The notes under the pieces: model-generated | What the model saw: only the letters and a program-made list of their open reading frames with translations | Told to the model about the DNA's origin: nothing | Database searches by the model: none | Assembly (NCBI GenBank): GCA_036389315.1 | Contig: DASVQF010000011.1 | Coordinates: 248,001-312,000 of the forward strand | Direction: 5' to 3' | Source: DASQYE01 sp036389315 | Lineage (GTDB): Bacteria; Acidobacteriota; Blastocatellia; Pyrinomonadales; Pyrinomonadaceae | DNA: 64,000 nucleotides | Position numbers and translations under genes: made by a program | In this document: piece after piece, positions 1-8,334 of the stretch | Layout of the letters: each line of letters begins with the position of its first letter | How positions within the stretch are numbered: position 1 is the first letter of the stretch

Positions 1-551
1 ACGCGGCCGCTCGAATCCTTGAGCGTGATGTCGCCGCTCAGGGCGCGCGCTTCGACGAGCCTTGAGATGTGCTGCAAGACTATGTCGCCGCTCTGTGCCT
101 CGACGCGAGCTTCGGCTACGTCCGAGACGGTGATGTCTCCGTCGCGGGTCTGAAGCTGGACGATAGCGCCGCGCGGGACGCTCAATTCGACATCCGAGAA
201 AGCATTACAGCTTCCGAACTCAGGGCCGCGCGGCCCGTCGGCCGGGTCGGATACCATCACCTCTATGCGCGAGGCCGGGCCCGTAGCGTTGGCGCTCGCA
301 CGCCGCAGCTCTATCTTTTCGGCATCGCCCGAGCGCGCCGTGACTTCGTTGCGATCCCACCCTTTGACGTTGATGCTGCCCGAGGCTATGCAGAGCGAGA
401 CGATCACGTTGGGCTCGACGGCGACGGTCTGCTCTATGACCGAGGGTCGAGCGGCGGATGCGCCTTCGCCCGCAGCCCTTGCAGTAGCCGCCGACAGGAG
501 CGAGGAGGCGAGCGCGATCAAGATTAATAGATTCTTTAATTTCATCCTCAT
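1..551 (-). CDS. DUF4097-type secreted protein, C-terminus beyond left edge
   Basis: The minus-strand frame is open from an ATG at 551 to the left edge, so only the N-terminal 183 or so residues are seen. They begin with a signal peptide (basic start MRMKLKN, hydrophobic core, cleavage near ATARA). A stretch of short beta-type repeats follows, with recurring phrases such as SGSINVKGWD, TRDGDITVSD and SGDITLKD, typical of the DUF4097 (putative adhesin) beta-helix family. It lies 15 nt downstream of the anti-sigma gene and is the third gene of that operon, so the sigma factor probably controls it. A second ATG at 545 is an alternative start. The biochemical role of the family is unknown; an exported or cell-surface location is likely. 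Family assignment is fairly secure, function is not. Confidence 0.8.
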   Translation of the reverse strand, partial: MRMKLKNLLILIALASSLLSAATARAAGEGASAARPSVIEQTVAVEPNVIVSLCIASGSINVKGWDRNEVTARSGDAEKIELRRASANATGPASRIEVMVSDPADGPRGPEFGSCNAFSDVELSVPRGAIVQLQTRDGDITVSDVAEARVEAQSGDIVLQHISRLVEARALSGDITLKDSSGR

Positions 552-566
552 GTAATAGTTCCAATC

Positions 567-1526
567 CTAGCGATATATCGTCGAGAGCTGGGCCTGTTCG
601 GCCATCGTATTCATCAATTCAACCTTGCTCTGGTAAGCCGAGAGCAGGAATTCGGTCGCGTCCTTGTCGTTCGGGTTACGCTGCGCGACGACGCGCGTCT
701 GCGCTATGGCCTCGTCCACGACCTGTAGATTGCGCTCGTACTCCGCGCGCAGCGTCGGCCTCAGCGCATTATCACCGCTCGACTTGATGGCCGTGTCCAG
801 CGACGCGATGACCTTCAAGTAGTTCTTCTCGCCCGGCAGCAATCGAACCGAAGCCACTTCTTGCGAAGTCTCCACAGTATTCGTCTCCGGCGTAAACGGT
901 TCAGTCCTGCGCGCAGGCCCGGCGTTTAGAGAGCGCGGCCGCTGGGTTCTTCTGTTAAGGGCGAGCGCAACGCTGTCCTGCTTAGTAGATGCCGCATTCG
1001 TAGACGCTGCCTTCGCAGTCACAGCACCCGGATTATCCCTGACAGCCTCTTTGCTTCCCGCCTCATATCCTGCGAGCGCGGGCGTCTTTACGGCGCGGGC
1101 GACATTCAGGCCAGACTCGGCGGGGCGCAGCATTATGAAAGCGAAGAGCGCGCCGAATGCCAAGACGGCCAGGAGGCTGGCGAAGCCCATAGCGTGTTGC
1201 GGCGCGAAGGAGAAGGGAGCCATGAGCCCTGCGAGCCAGGAGCGCAGGCGCGCGTCCTTAGCTTTTCGGGCCGAGCGGCTCTGCTCGGCTTCCAGTTCGG
1301 CTATGCTCGCGTCCAGGCGCAGGCGCAGGCGGCCCGTCGGCACGCTCAAGGCCAGCTCGGGCGCGAACGCCTCGGCCATCATCAAAGACTCCGCTTCGAT
1401 CTCGCGCGCGACCGTCGCGCACTCGGCGCAGGCGGCGATGTGCGTCGCCACGCGCTCCATCTGCTCGGGGGAGAGTTCGCCGTCAAAATAGGCTTGTAAC
1501 ACGTCCTCTTGCACGCACTCTCTCAT
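567..1526 (-). CDS. Membrane anti-sigma factor with zinc-finger N-terminus
   Basis: This 319-residue protein opens with a putative zinc-finger anti-sigma domain. The pattern HIAACAEC near residues 28-35 supplies the H-x3-C-x2-C ligands. A single membrane segment lies around residues 114-134 (MGFASLLAVLAFGALFAF). It is followed by a long extracytoplasmic part with a Pro/Thr/Ala-rich linker and a helical C-terminal region. The start codon overlaps the stop of the ECF sigma gene (ATGA at 1523-1526), the usual arrangement of a sigma factor with its cognate inhibitor. It would hold the sigma factor at the membrane and release it on an envelope signal. No cleavage site for a regulated protease can be recognised with confidence. 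Confidence 0.88.
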   Translation of the reverse strand: MRECVQEDVLQAYFDGELSPEQMERVATHIAACAECATVAREIEAESLMMAEAFAPELALSVPTGRLRLRLDASIAELEAEQSRSARKAKDARLRSWLAGLMAPFSFAPQHAMGFASLLAVLAFGALFAFIMLRPAESGLNVARAVKTPALAGYEAGSKEAVRDNPGAVTAKAASTNAASTKQDSVALALNRRTQRPRSLNAGPARRTEPFTPETNTVETSQEVASVRLLPGEKNYLKVIASLDTAIKSSGDNALRPTLRAEYERNLQVVDEAIAQTRVVAQRNPNDKDATEFLLSAYQSKVELMNTMAEQAQLSTIYR

Positions 1527-2098
1527 CTGCTTCCTCCGATCTTGCCGTACACTCTCACAAACTCTTTCCTTCCACGCGCGACGAGGCTTCCGACGTTGGC
1601 TTCGTTAATCGAGAGGGTCTCGGCGATCTCGCGATAGGTGAGCCCCTGCTGCTTCAACAGGAGGCAGCTCCGCATCGGCTCCTTGATCTTGTCGAGCGCG
1701 CGCCGCGCCTCCTCTATCTCAGCCCTGCGCTCGTACTCCTCTTCGGGCGCGGCCGTGAACCACCCGGCGTGCTCGGCCCGCTTGGCGTACTCGTCCTCGC
1801 GCGCCGTCGAGCGCCCCTGCCCGCGCAGTGTGTTGCGCGCGACGTTCATCGTCACTCTCAGCAGCCAGGCGCGCAAAAGCTCTTCGCCGGGCGTCTCGTC
1901 CAGATTCCTGTAGAGCCTGAGAAAGACCTCCTGCGTCACGTCTTCCGCTAGCCCCGCGTCGCGCACCAGGGCGCGGGCGGTGCGGAAGACTGCGCGATGA
2001 TGCAGCGTAAAAGCCTCATCGAAGCTGAGCGGCGCTGTCGCCGCCCTCTCAATTGTATTCGGCACTGAATCAGCCAAAGCTCTTGCTCGTTCGCTCAT
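1523..2098 (-). CDS. ECF-family RNA polymerase sigma factor
   Basis: A 191-residue sigma-70 family protein of the extracytoplasmic-function type. Region 2 is seen as AFTLHHRAVFRTARALV and the phrase DVTQEVFLRLYRN. Region 4 is a helix-turn-helix around YREIAETLSINEANVGSLVARG. An upstream in-frame GTG at 2113 is possible, but ATG 2098 is preferred. A GAGAG ribosome site lies about 10 nt before it, and the predicted promoter -10 block (2117-2125) would start transcription near 2110, just downstream of that GTG. It is the first gene of an operon with the anti-sigma gene and a DUF4097 gene. The shared promoter motif suggests autoregulation. Confidence 0.93.
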   Translation of the reverse strand: MSERARALADSVPNTIERAATAPLSFDEAFTLHHRAVFRTARALVRDAGLAEDVTQEVFLRLYRNLDETPGEELLRAWLLRVTMNVARNTLRGQGRSTAREDEYAKRAEHAGWFTAAPEEEYERRAEIEEARRALDKIKEPMRSCLLLKQQGLTYREIAETLSINEANVGSLVARGRKEFVRVYGKIGGSR

Positions 2099-2116
2099 TA
2101 TCGCTGCTCTCACAAC

Positions 2117-2145
2117 GTAAACACCACGGGCGCACGTTTTGTGGC
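2117..2145 (-). promoter_or_regulatory. Putative ECF promoter of the sigma/anti-sigma operon
   Basis: Read on the minus strand, GCCACAAAA (2137-2145) is followed after exactly 11 nt by GGTGTTTAC (2117-2125). The same two blocks with the same 11-nt spacing occur at 4570-4598, before the HEAT-repeat operon. They lie 20-50 nt upstream of the sigma gene, as expected for -35 and -10 elements of an autoregulated ECF promoter. The blocks are seen directly; their recognition by this sigma factor is inferred. Confidence 0.65.
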
Positions 2146-2230
2146 AAAAATTTACGCCCCCGAATGATACGCTGAGAGGGCCGATAACTGTTCATCTTAG
2201 AGGGAAAACGCGGAGTTTGGAAGAAGATTC

Positions 2231-2313
2231 AAACAGGATGGGCAGGATTGTCAGGATAAAGAAAAAGCAAGGATACTCCTCTTTGATCCTGCTTATCCTG
2301 TCCCTCCTGTTAA
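2231..2313. repeat. Intergenic hairpin of 9-nt CAGGAT units (family A)
   Basis: The left arm (2231-2261) holds three CAGGAT units spaced 9 nt apart. The right arm (2281-2313) holds three or four ATCCTG-type units with the same period, so the two arms form a long imperfect hairpin with a loop of about 20 nt. It lies between the sigma operon promoter and the end of the second DUF4097 gene. Similar CAGGAT strings occur between genes in many bacteria; their function is unknown. Confidence 0.75.
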
Positions 2314-2329
2314 TACCCGCCCGCTACTG

Positions 2330-2609
2330 ACTTTCAGGCAGGCTCCGAGGCCCGGCAAGCAGGCTCATCGTCGTCCTGACCAGCTTGACGGGCCTGGCCC
2401 GCAGGAGCCCCAAGCTGTTGAGCGGATGGGCCAAGAGGGGCTTTGCGTGGGGCGCTGGCTGGCTGAGCGTGACCGAGGCCGCGCGCGAGCGCCCCGAAGG
2501 CAAGCATGAGGGCGCTGCGGACGAAGCCGAGATCGTGCCCCTGTTCATAGTGCAATAGGCGCTTCTCATGGCGACCACACAAAACCTTCCCGACGAGGGC
2601 TTCACCCTC
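2330..2609. other. Gap with no supportable gene, possible gene remnant
   Basis: This 280-nt stretch lies downstream of the second DUF4097 gene. Open frames exist on both strands but none has a start codon with a ribosome site. One minus-strand frame contains LLHYEQGHDL, which loosely resembles the HEQGH metal-binding motif of DUF922 proteins, but the surrounding sequence does not continue the resemblance. It is best treated as non-coding or decayed sequence. Confidence 0.4.
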
Positions 2610-3275
2610 TCAGAGGTCTCTGGCGCGCGGGGCCGCGCACTCTGCCCCTGGCGTGCGGCCTGCACGGTCTCCCGTGTTGCGGCGAACCACGCGCCCGCCC
2701 ATAGTCGAGCCGCGCACATCTCCCGTCACGTTCTCGATCAGGACGCCTCCGCCCATCGTCTCGACCTTGCCGTTGACTTCCGAATTGGTCAGCCGTATGC
2801 CGCCGCCCATCGTCACCAGATTAAGCTCGCCCGCGAGGTTATTGAGGGTCAGGCCGCCGCCCATCGTCTTGCCCGTGATGCGCCCCTCCACGCCGCAGAT
2901 GTTTATGCCGCCGCCCATCGAGTCGAAGTCCAGGTCGAAACGTTTCGGCACTCTGACGACGAAAGAGATGTTGGTCGAGAAGCTGCGTTCGCGTCCCTGG
3001 TACTCCGAAGTGATCCTCAGACCTGTGGCCGTCTCCTGAAAATCTATGCGGCAGTCGGCCCCGTCTCTTCCGCCCTTGTATGCTTCGACGGAGATGAGGG
3101 GGCTGTCCCAGCCGATGACGTGTATGCCCCCGCCTGTGTCCAGGTCGAATTCAAGCTTCTGCCCCATGGCGGCCCTGAATTCCCTGTTGATGCGCTGCGG
3201 CTGCTCCTGCCCACTTGCCGAGGCCGCAAGGCCGCACAGGATGAGGAGCGCGCTGACGACAATTACTCTTTTCAC
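2610..3275 (-). CDS. DUF4097-type protein with repeated MGGG turns, probably shortened
   Basis: The start is taken as GTG 3275, because AAAGGAG lies 8 nt upstream; a longer frame begins with TTG at 3305. The 221-residue product has a signal peptide (VKRVIVVSALLILCGLA) and then a beta-helix-like region. Here the tripeptide MGGG or MGG recurs about every 20 residues (SMGGGI, TMGGGL, TMGGGI, TMGGGV, TMGGRV). After the last MGG the reading turns basic and Pro/Arg-rich and stops. That suggests a frameshift or truncation relative to related proteins, which usually carry more MGG turns. It lies 35 nt downstream of the HEAT-repeat gene in the same operon. An exported location is likely; function is unknown. 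Confidence 0.75.
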   Translation of the reverse strand: MKRVIVVSALLILCGLAASASGQEQPQRINREFRAAMGQKLEFDLDTGGGIHVIGWDSPLISVEAYKGGRDGADCRIDFQETATGLRITSEYQGRERSFSTNISFVVRVPKRFDLDFDSMGGGINICGVEGRITGKTMGGGLTLNNLAGELNLVTMGGGIRLTNSEVNGKVETMGGGVLIENVTGDVRGSTMGGRVVRRNTGDRAGRTPGAECAAPRARDL

Positions 3276-3310
3276 TTGACGAATCTCCTTTGCAGGTAAG
3301 CTCAAAAAAT

Positions 3311-4477
3311 TTATTCAGGTCTCGGGACGCCCGGACGGCCGTCGCCGTTGAGTTCGTCCACTTCGGGGTCATCGTCCGAGTCTTCGGCGTCCGCTTTCGC
3401 CTTGCGAAAATCTTCTGGGCGCAGCTCGCCGCTCTTGAGACGAATGAGGCGCAGGGCCCACGCTGCGTTCTTGCGCACGGGCGCGGCGCTGTCCTGTAGC
3501 GCGGCGTTCAAGGCGTCGTAGGCTCTCCGGTCGCCCTTCAGGCCCAGGGCCCAGGCGGCCTGCTGCCGGACACGAGCATTCTCATCCTTCAAAGCGGCGA
3601 TCAAAGGCTCGACCGAGCTTCTTCCGCCCTTCAATCCCAGGGCCCAGGCGGCCTGGCTGCGCACCTGCCAGTCCTGATCCTGCAAGGCCCGATTGAGCGG
3701 CTCGACCGAACGGCTATCGCCCTTCAGGCCCAGCGCCCAGGCGGCCTGCTGGCGCACGCCCGACTGCTCATCTCTCAAAGCGGCGGCGAGAGCTTCGACA
3801 GAGCGCCTATCTCCCTGTAGGCCGAGGGCCCAGGCGGCCTGTCTTCTGACCTGCCAGGCGTTGTCCTGCAAGGCTGCGGAGAGGGCTTCGGCCACGCGCT
3901 CGTCGTTCTTTAGCCCCAAGCCCCAGGCGGCCTTTTCCCTCACGCGCCAGTCCCCGTCTTTCAGAGATTCGAGCACTGCTCCGACAGTCCGCGCGTCTTT
4001 AATGACGCCCAGCGCCCAGGTCGCGTTAGCGCGCACGCGCCAGTCATCGGATTTGACGACGGCGATGAGCGGCTCGACGGCCGGAGCGCCGATCAGGGCC
4101 AGGGCTCCCGCCGCCTGCTCGCCGGGCGAGCTTTTTTCCAGCTCCTTCATGGGCCCATGCCAGGAGCGACCCTGCCCGCACTGGACTCTCTGCACAGGCG
4201 TATCATCGCCGAGCAGCTTGACGAGCGCAGGTATTGCTGCCGTGGCGCGCAGCTCTCCGAGCACGCAGGCGGCCGAAGCGCGCTCTTGAGCGTCGGGGGA
4301 TTCCAACAGCTTGATCTTCTCTTTGACCTCGGCCGGAGTGTCGCTCGCCTCCTGCACGACAGCCAACGTCAGGAAGGAATCGACGTAGATGGATTGCTTA
4401 CCATGCACTGTGTAGAGCGCGGCGCAGGTTACGCTAAAGAACAATGCGACCAGGACTAGGGCTGACCTTTTCATCAT
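3311..4477 (-). CDS. Secreted HEAT-repeat protein
   Basis: The start is ATG 4477, with AAGGTGA about 7 nt upstream. An N-terminal hydrophobic segment (SALVLVALFFSVTCAAL) indicates export or membrane anchoring. The rest of the 388-residue protein is a chain of 31-residue HEAT/PBS-lyase-type repeats with the hallmark VR-x-x-AAWALGL-x-GD. The last five or six units are almost identical. The C-terminus is acidic (DAEDSDDDPEVDEL). No catalytic domain is visible, so it is likely a binding scaffold. It heads an operon with a DUF4097 gene and carries the same upstream promoter blocks as the ECF sigma operon, suggesting a shared stress response. Confidence 0.88.
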   Translation of the reverse strand: MMKRSALVLVALFFSVTCAALYTVHGKQSIYVDSFLTLAVVQEASDTPAEVKEKIKLLESPDAQERASAACVLGELRATAAIPALVKLLGDDTPVQRVQCGQGRSWHGPMKELEKSSPGEQAAGALALIGAPAVEPLIAVVKSDDWRVRANATWALGVIKDARTVGAVLESLKDGDWRVREKAAWGLGLKNDERVAEALSAALQDNAWQVRRQAAWALGLQGDRRSVEALAAALRDEQSGVRQQAAWALGLKGDSRSVEPLNRALQDQDWQVRSQAAWALGLKGGRSSVEPLIAALKDENARVRQQAAWALGLKGDRRAYDALNAALQDSAAPVRKNAAWALRLIRLKSGELRPEDFRKAKADAEDSDDDPEVDELNGDGRPGVPRPE

Positions 4478-4569
4478 GGCAATCACCTTGTTAAGAGTTT
4501 TGCTTGGGCTTGACCGGAGCAGGCGACCCCTCCTGCTTCCCTGCACTGTCGTCCTCTGCTCCCGTCAGT

Positions 4570-4598
4570 GTAAACACCGCGCGCCTGCCTTTTGTGGC
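4570..4598 (-). promoter_or_regulatory. Putative ECF promoter of the HEAT/DUF4097 operon
   Basis: On the minus strand, GCCACAAAA (4590-4598) and GGTGTTTAC (4570-4578) are separated by 11 nt. Both blocks and the spacing match those before the ECF sigma operon at 2117-2145. The predicted transcript would start near 4563 and have a leader of about 85 nt. Assignment to the neighbouring sigma factor is inferred from the match. Confidence 0.65.
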
Positions 4599-4712
4599 AA
4601 AATTTTTCCGGCCGCTTTTTGACGATCAGAAATTGCGGGCCGCTAACGCTCCGGGCCATTCCTGTTGTAGTCTGATGGAGCCTATCCGGTACACGTTTTG
4701 TCATATCGAGAG

Positions 4713-5792
4713 ATGAGCGGGACGCTTCTAATGGAACCAAAGGACGACGCGGCGAGCCAGGCGCTTCACGACAGCCCCTTGATGCGCGCCCTGCGCCGCG
4801 AGCCTGTCCCTTACACTCCGGTCTGGCTGATGCGGCAGGCCGGAAGATATATGCGCGAGTACAGGGAAGTGCGCGCGCGCACAAGTTTTCTTGAGCTGTG
4901 CAAGACGCCGGAGCTGGCGGCGGAAGTGACCGTCACGGCCGTCGAGCGCCTGGGCGTGGACGCGGCGATCATCTTCGCGGACATCCTGCTTATCATAGAG
5001 CCTATGGGCATTGACCTTGAGTTCGCCAGGGGCGAGGGCCCCGTGATTCATAATCCCGTGCGGACTCCCTCGGACGTAGAGCGGCTGCGCGAAGTCTCAA
5101 GCGTTGACGAGCTGGATTACGTCTACGAGGCGATCCGCCTGACGCGCCGGGCCCTCAAGCCTGACCTGCCCTTGATCGGCTTCGCGGGCGCTCCCTTCAC
5201 GCTCGCCTCCTACATAGTCGAAGGCGGCTCCTCCAAGAATTACATTCACACGAAGCGGCTGATGTACACGGACGCCGGGGCCTGGCATCAGATGATGTCG
5301 CTTATCGCGCGTGCGCTCGTCCGTTACCTGAACGCGCAGGTCTCGGCGGGCGCGCAGGTCGTCCAGCTCTTTGACTCCTGGGTCGGATGCCTGAGCCCGG
5401 AGGATTACCGCCAGTACGTGCTGCCGCACACCCGCAGCGTCATCGAAGGCGTCGCGCCCGCCACACCCGTCATACATTTCGGGACGGGCACGGCCGCGCT
5501 GCTTGAGCTGATGAGCGAGGCCGGAGGCCATTGCATAGGCTTGGACTGGCGTGTTGATCTGGCCGAAGGCTGGCGACGCATCGGAGAAGAGAGGGCCATC
5601 ATGGGCAACCTAGACCCGGTCGTGCTCTTCGCGGGCGTCGAACAGGTTCGCGCTCAGGCCCGCCGCATCCTTGAGCGCGCGGGCCGCAGACCCGGCCACG
5701 TCTTCAACCTCGGCCACGGCATTCTCCCCGAAACTCCCGTCGATAACGTCGTCGCCCTGGTGGACGCCGTGCACGAGCTGAGCCGCAGGTAA
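4713..5792 (+). CDS. hemE: Uroporphyrinogen decarboxylase
   Basis: The enzyme removes four carboxyl groups from uroporphyrinogen III to give coproporphyrinogen III, in the cytoplasm. The family signature PVWLMRQAGRYM is near the N-terminus. The conserved DILL-IIEPMG, GFAGAPFTLASY, QLFDSWVG, HFGTG, GLDWRVDL, GNLDP and HVFNLGHGI segments all follow in order, at normal family length (about 350 residues). Start choice is uncertain: an in-frame TTG lies at 4698, and ATG codons at 4713 and 4731. The 4731 start would give 353 residues. It is followed 16 nt later by hemH and then by hemY, forming a heme operon. It is transcribed divergently from the HEAT-repeat operon. Confidence 0.95.
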   Translation: MSGTLLMEPKDDAASQALHDSPLMRALRREPVPYTPVWLMRQAGRYMREYREVRARTSFLELCKTPELAAEVTVTAVERLGVDAAIIFADILLIIEPMGIDLEFARGEGPVIHNPVRTPSDVERLREVSSVDELDYVYEAIRLTRRALKPDLPLIGFAGAPFTLASYIVEGGSSKNYIHTKRLMYTDAGAWHQMMSLIARALVRYLNAQVSAGAQVVQLFDSWVGCLSPEDYRQYVLPHTRSVIEGVAPATPVIHFGTGTAALLELMSEAGGHCIGLDWRVDLAEGWRRIGEERAIMGNLDPVVLFAGVEQVRAQARRILERAGRRPGHVFNLGHGILPETPVDNVVALVDAVHELSRR

Positions 5793-5808
5793 GGGCGCTT
5801 GAAAGGTT

Positions 5809-6834
<1,026 letters not shown>

Positions 6835-6841
6835 TGATGTG

Positions 6842-8329
6842 ATGGCCGAAGAGAGAGAGAGCAAAGGCCCGCCGCGCGTCGTCGTCATCGGCGCAGGCAT
6901 CAGCGGCCTGGCGGCGGCCTATCGCCTTCAGGAGCGCGGCCGCGAGTTGGGGCGCGCGCCAGAGGTGCTGCTGCTCGAAGCGACAGAGCGCACGGGCGGC
7001 ATTATTCGCACGCACCGGCGCGAAGGTTTTCTGCTCGAAGGCGGCCCCGACTCCTTCATCTCCGAAAAGCCCGAGGCGAAGCTGTTGGCCGAGCGTCTCG
7101 GCATCGCAGATCAATTGATCGAGACCAGCCCCGCCCATCGCCGCAGCTTCATCGTCCGCGACGGGCGCTTGCATCCCGTTCCCGAAGGCTTTCACCTGCT
7201 CGCCCCCTCACGCTTCTGGCCCTTCGTCACGACGCGAATCTTTAGCTGGCGCGGCAAGGCGCGCATGGCCCTCGACATGCTGCTGCCCGTGCGCGCAGGC
7301 GCAGCAGGCGAAGAGCAGAACGGCGATGAGGAGCACGACGAGAGCCTGGCCCAGTTCGTCAGGCGCAGGCTCGGACGCGAGGCGCTTGAGCGTATGGCCC
7401 AACCGATGGTCGGAGGCATCTACACCGCAGACCCGGAACGATTGAGCCTGCGCGCGACGATGCCGCGCTTTCTGGAGATGGAGCGCGCGCACGGCAGCCT
7501 GATTCGCGGCATGTGGCGAGCGCGCCGCCAGCAGGCCGCGCTAGAGGGGCGCGGGACGAGCGGCGCACGCTACAGCCTCTTTCTCTCCTTCGGCGGCGGG
7601 ATGCAGGTGCTCTCAGACACTCTGACGGCGCGGTTGGCCCAAGCGACGCTTCGTCTCAACACGAAGGTCGAGTCTCTCTCCTTTGATCGAAGGGCCGGGC
7701 GTTGGAGGTTGGGGCTGGCGGCGGGCGCGAGTGTTGAATGCGAGTCGGTTTGCCTGGCCCTGCCCGCATACCACGCTGCGACGCTCGTGCGCGAGACGGA
7801 CGGCTCGCTCGCCGCAGAGCTTGAAGAGATTCCGTATGCCTCGACGGCGACGGTCAACCTGGCCTACAGGCGAGAGGACATCCCGCACCCGCTCGACGGC
7901 TTCGGCTTCGTCGTGCCCATAGTCGAGAGGCGCAGCGCGCTGGCCTGCACTTTCAGCAGCGTCAAGTTCGCGGGGCGTGCCCCCTTTGGCTTCGCTTTGC
8001 TCAGGGCTTTCGTCGGCGGCGCTTTGCAGCCGGAGATGTTCGCGCTCGACGAGGATGCCATGGAGCGGGCCGTGCGCGAAGACCTGCGGCAGCTACTCGG
8101 AATCGAAAAGCCGCCGCTCTTCTCTCATACTGAGAAGTGGCCGCGCTCAATGGCCCAATATCACCTGGGCCACCTCGAAAGGGTCAAGAGAATTTGGGAG
8201 CGGCTCGGCGCTTTGCCGGGGCTGAAGCTCGCGGGCAACGCCTACGGCGGAGCGGGCATTCCCGACTGCATACGCAGCGGCGAACGGGCCGCAGACGAGA
8301 TGCTGGACGAGCTTATCAAGCAATCCTGA
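6842..8329 (+). CDS. hemY: HemY-type protoporphyrinogen/coproporphyrinogen oxidase
   Basis: This FAD-dependent enzyme oxidises the porphyrinogen ring in heme synthesis. The N-terminal dinucleotide-binding motif VVVIGAGISGLAAAYRL is followed by LLLEATERTGGIIRTHRREGFLLEGG. Near the C-terminus come the family's HLGHLERV and LAGNAYGGAGIPDCI segments, which close the FAD site. The start is taken at ATG 6842, 7 nt after the hemH stop; the frame is open further upstream but that would overlap hemH. Product length is 495 residues, slightly longer than usual because of Glu/Asp-rich insertions near residue 160. Whether it works on protoporphyrinogen IX or coproporphyrinogen III cannot be read from the sequence. 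It converges with the next gene, with a 5-nt gap. Confidence 0.92.
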   Translation: MAEERESKGPPRVVVIGAGISGLAAAYRLQERGRELGRAPEVLLLEATERTGGIIRTHRREGFLLEGGPDSFISEKPEAKLLAERLGIADQLIETSPAHRRSFIVRDGRLHPVPEGFHLLAPSRFWPFVTTRIFSWRGKARMALDMLLPVRAGAAGEEQNGDEEHDESLAQFVRRRLGREALERMAQPMVGGIYTADPERLSLRATMPRFLEMERAHGSLIRGMWRARRQQAALEGRGTSGARYSLFLSFGGGMQVLSDTLTARLAQATLRLNTKVESLSFDRRAGRWRLGLAAGASVECESVCLALPAYHAATLVRETDGSLAAELEEIPYASTATVNLAYRREDIPHPLDGFGFVVPIVERRSALACTFSSVKFAGRAPFGFALLRAFVGGALQPEMFALDEDAMERAVREDLRQLLGIEKPPLFSHTEKWPRSMAQYHLGHLERVKRIWERLGALPGLKLAGNAYGGAGIPDCIRSGERAADEMLDELIKQS

Positions 8330-8334
8330 ATCTA

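Noticed and set aside
2331..2558. Plus-strand open frame encoding VVLTSLTGLARRSPKLL and onward
   Set aside because: No ATG/GTG/TTG start with a ribosome site, and no family resemblance.
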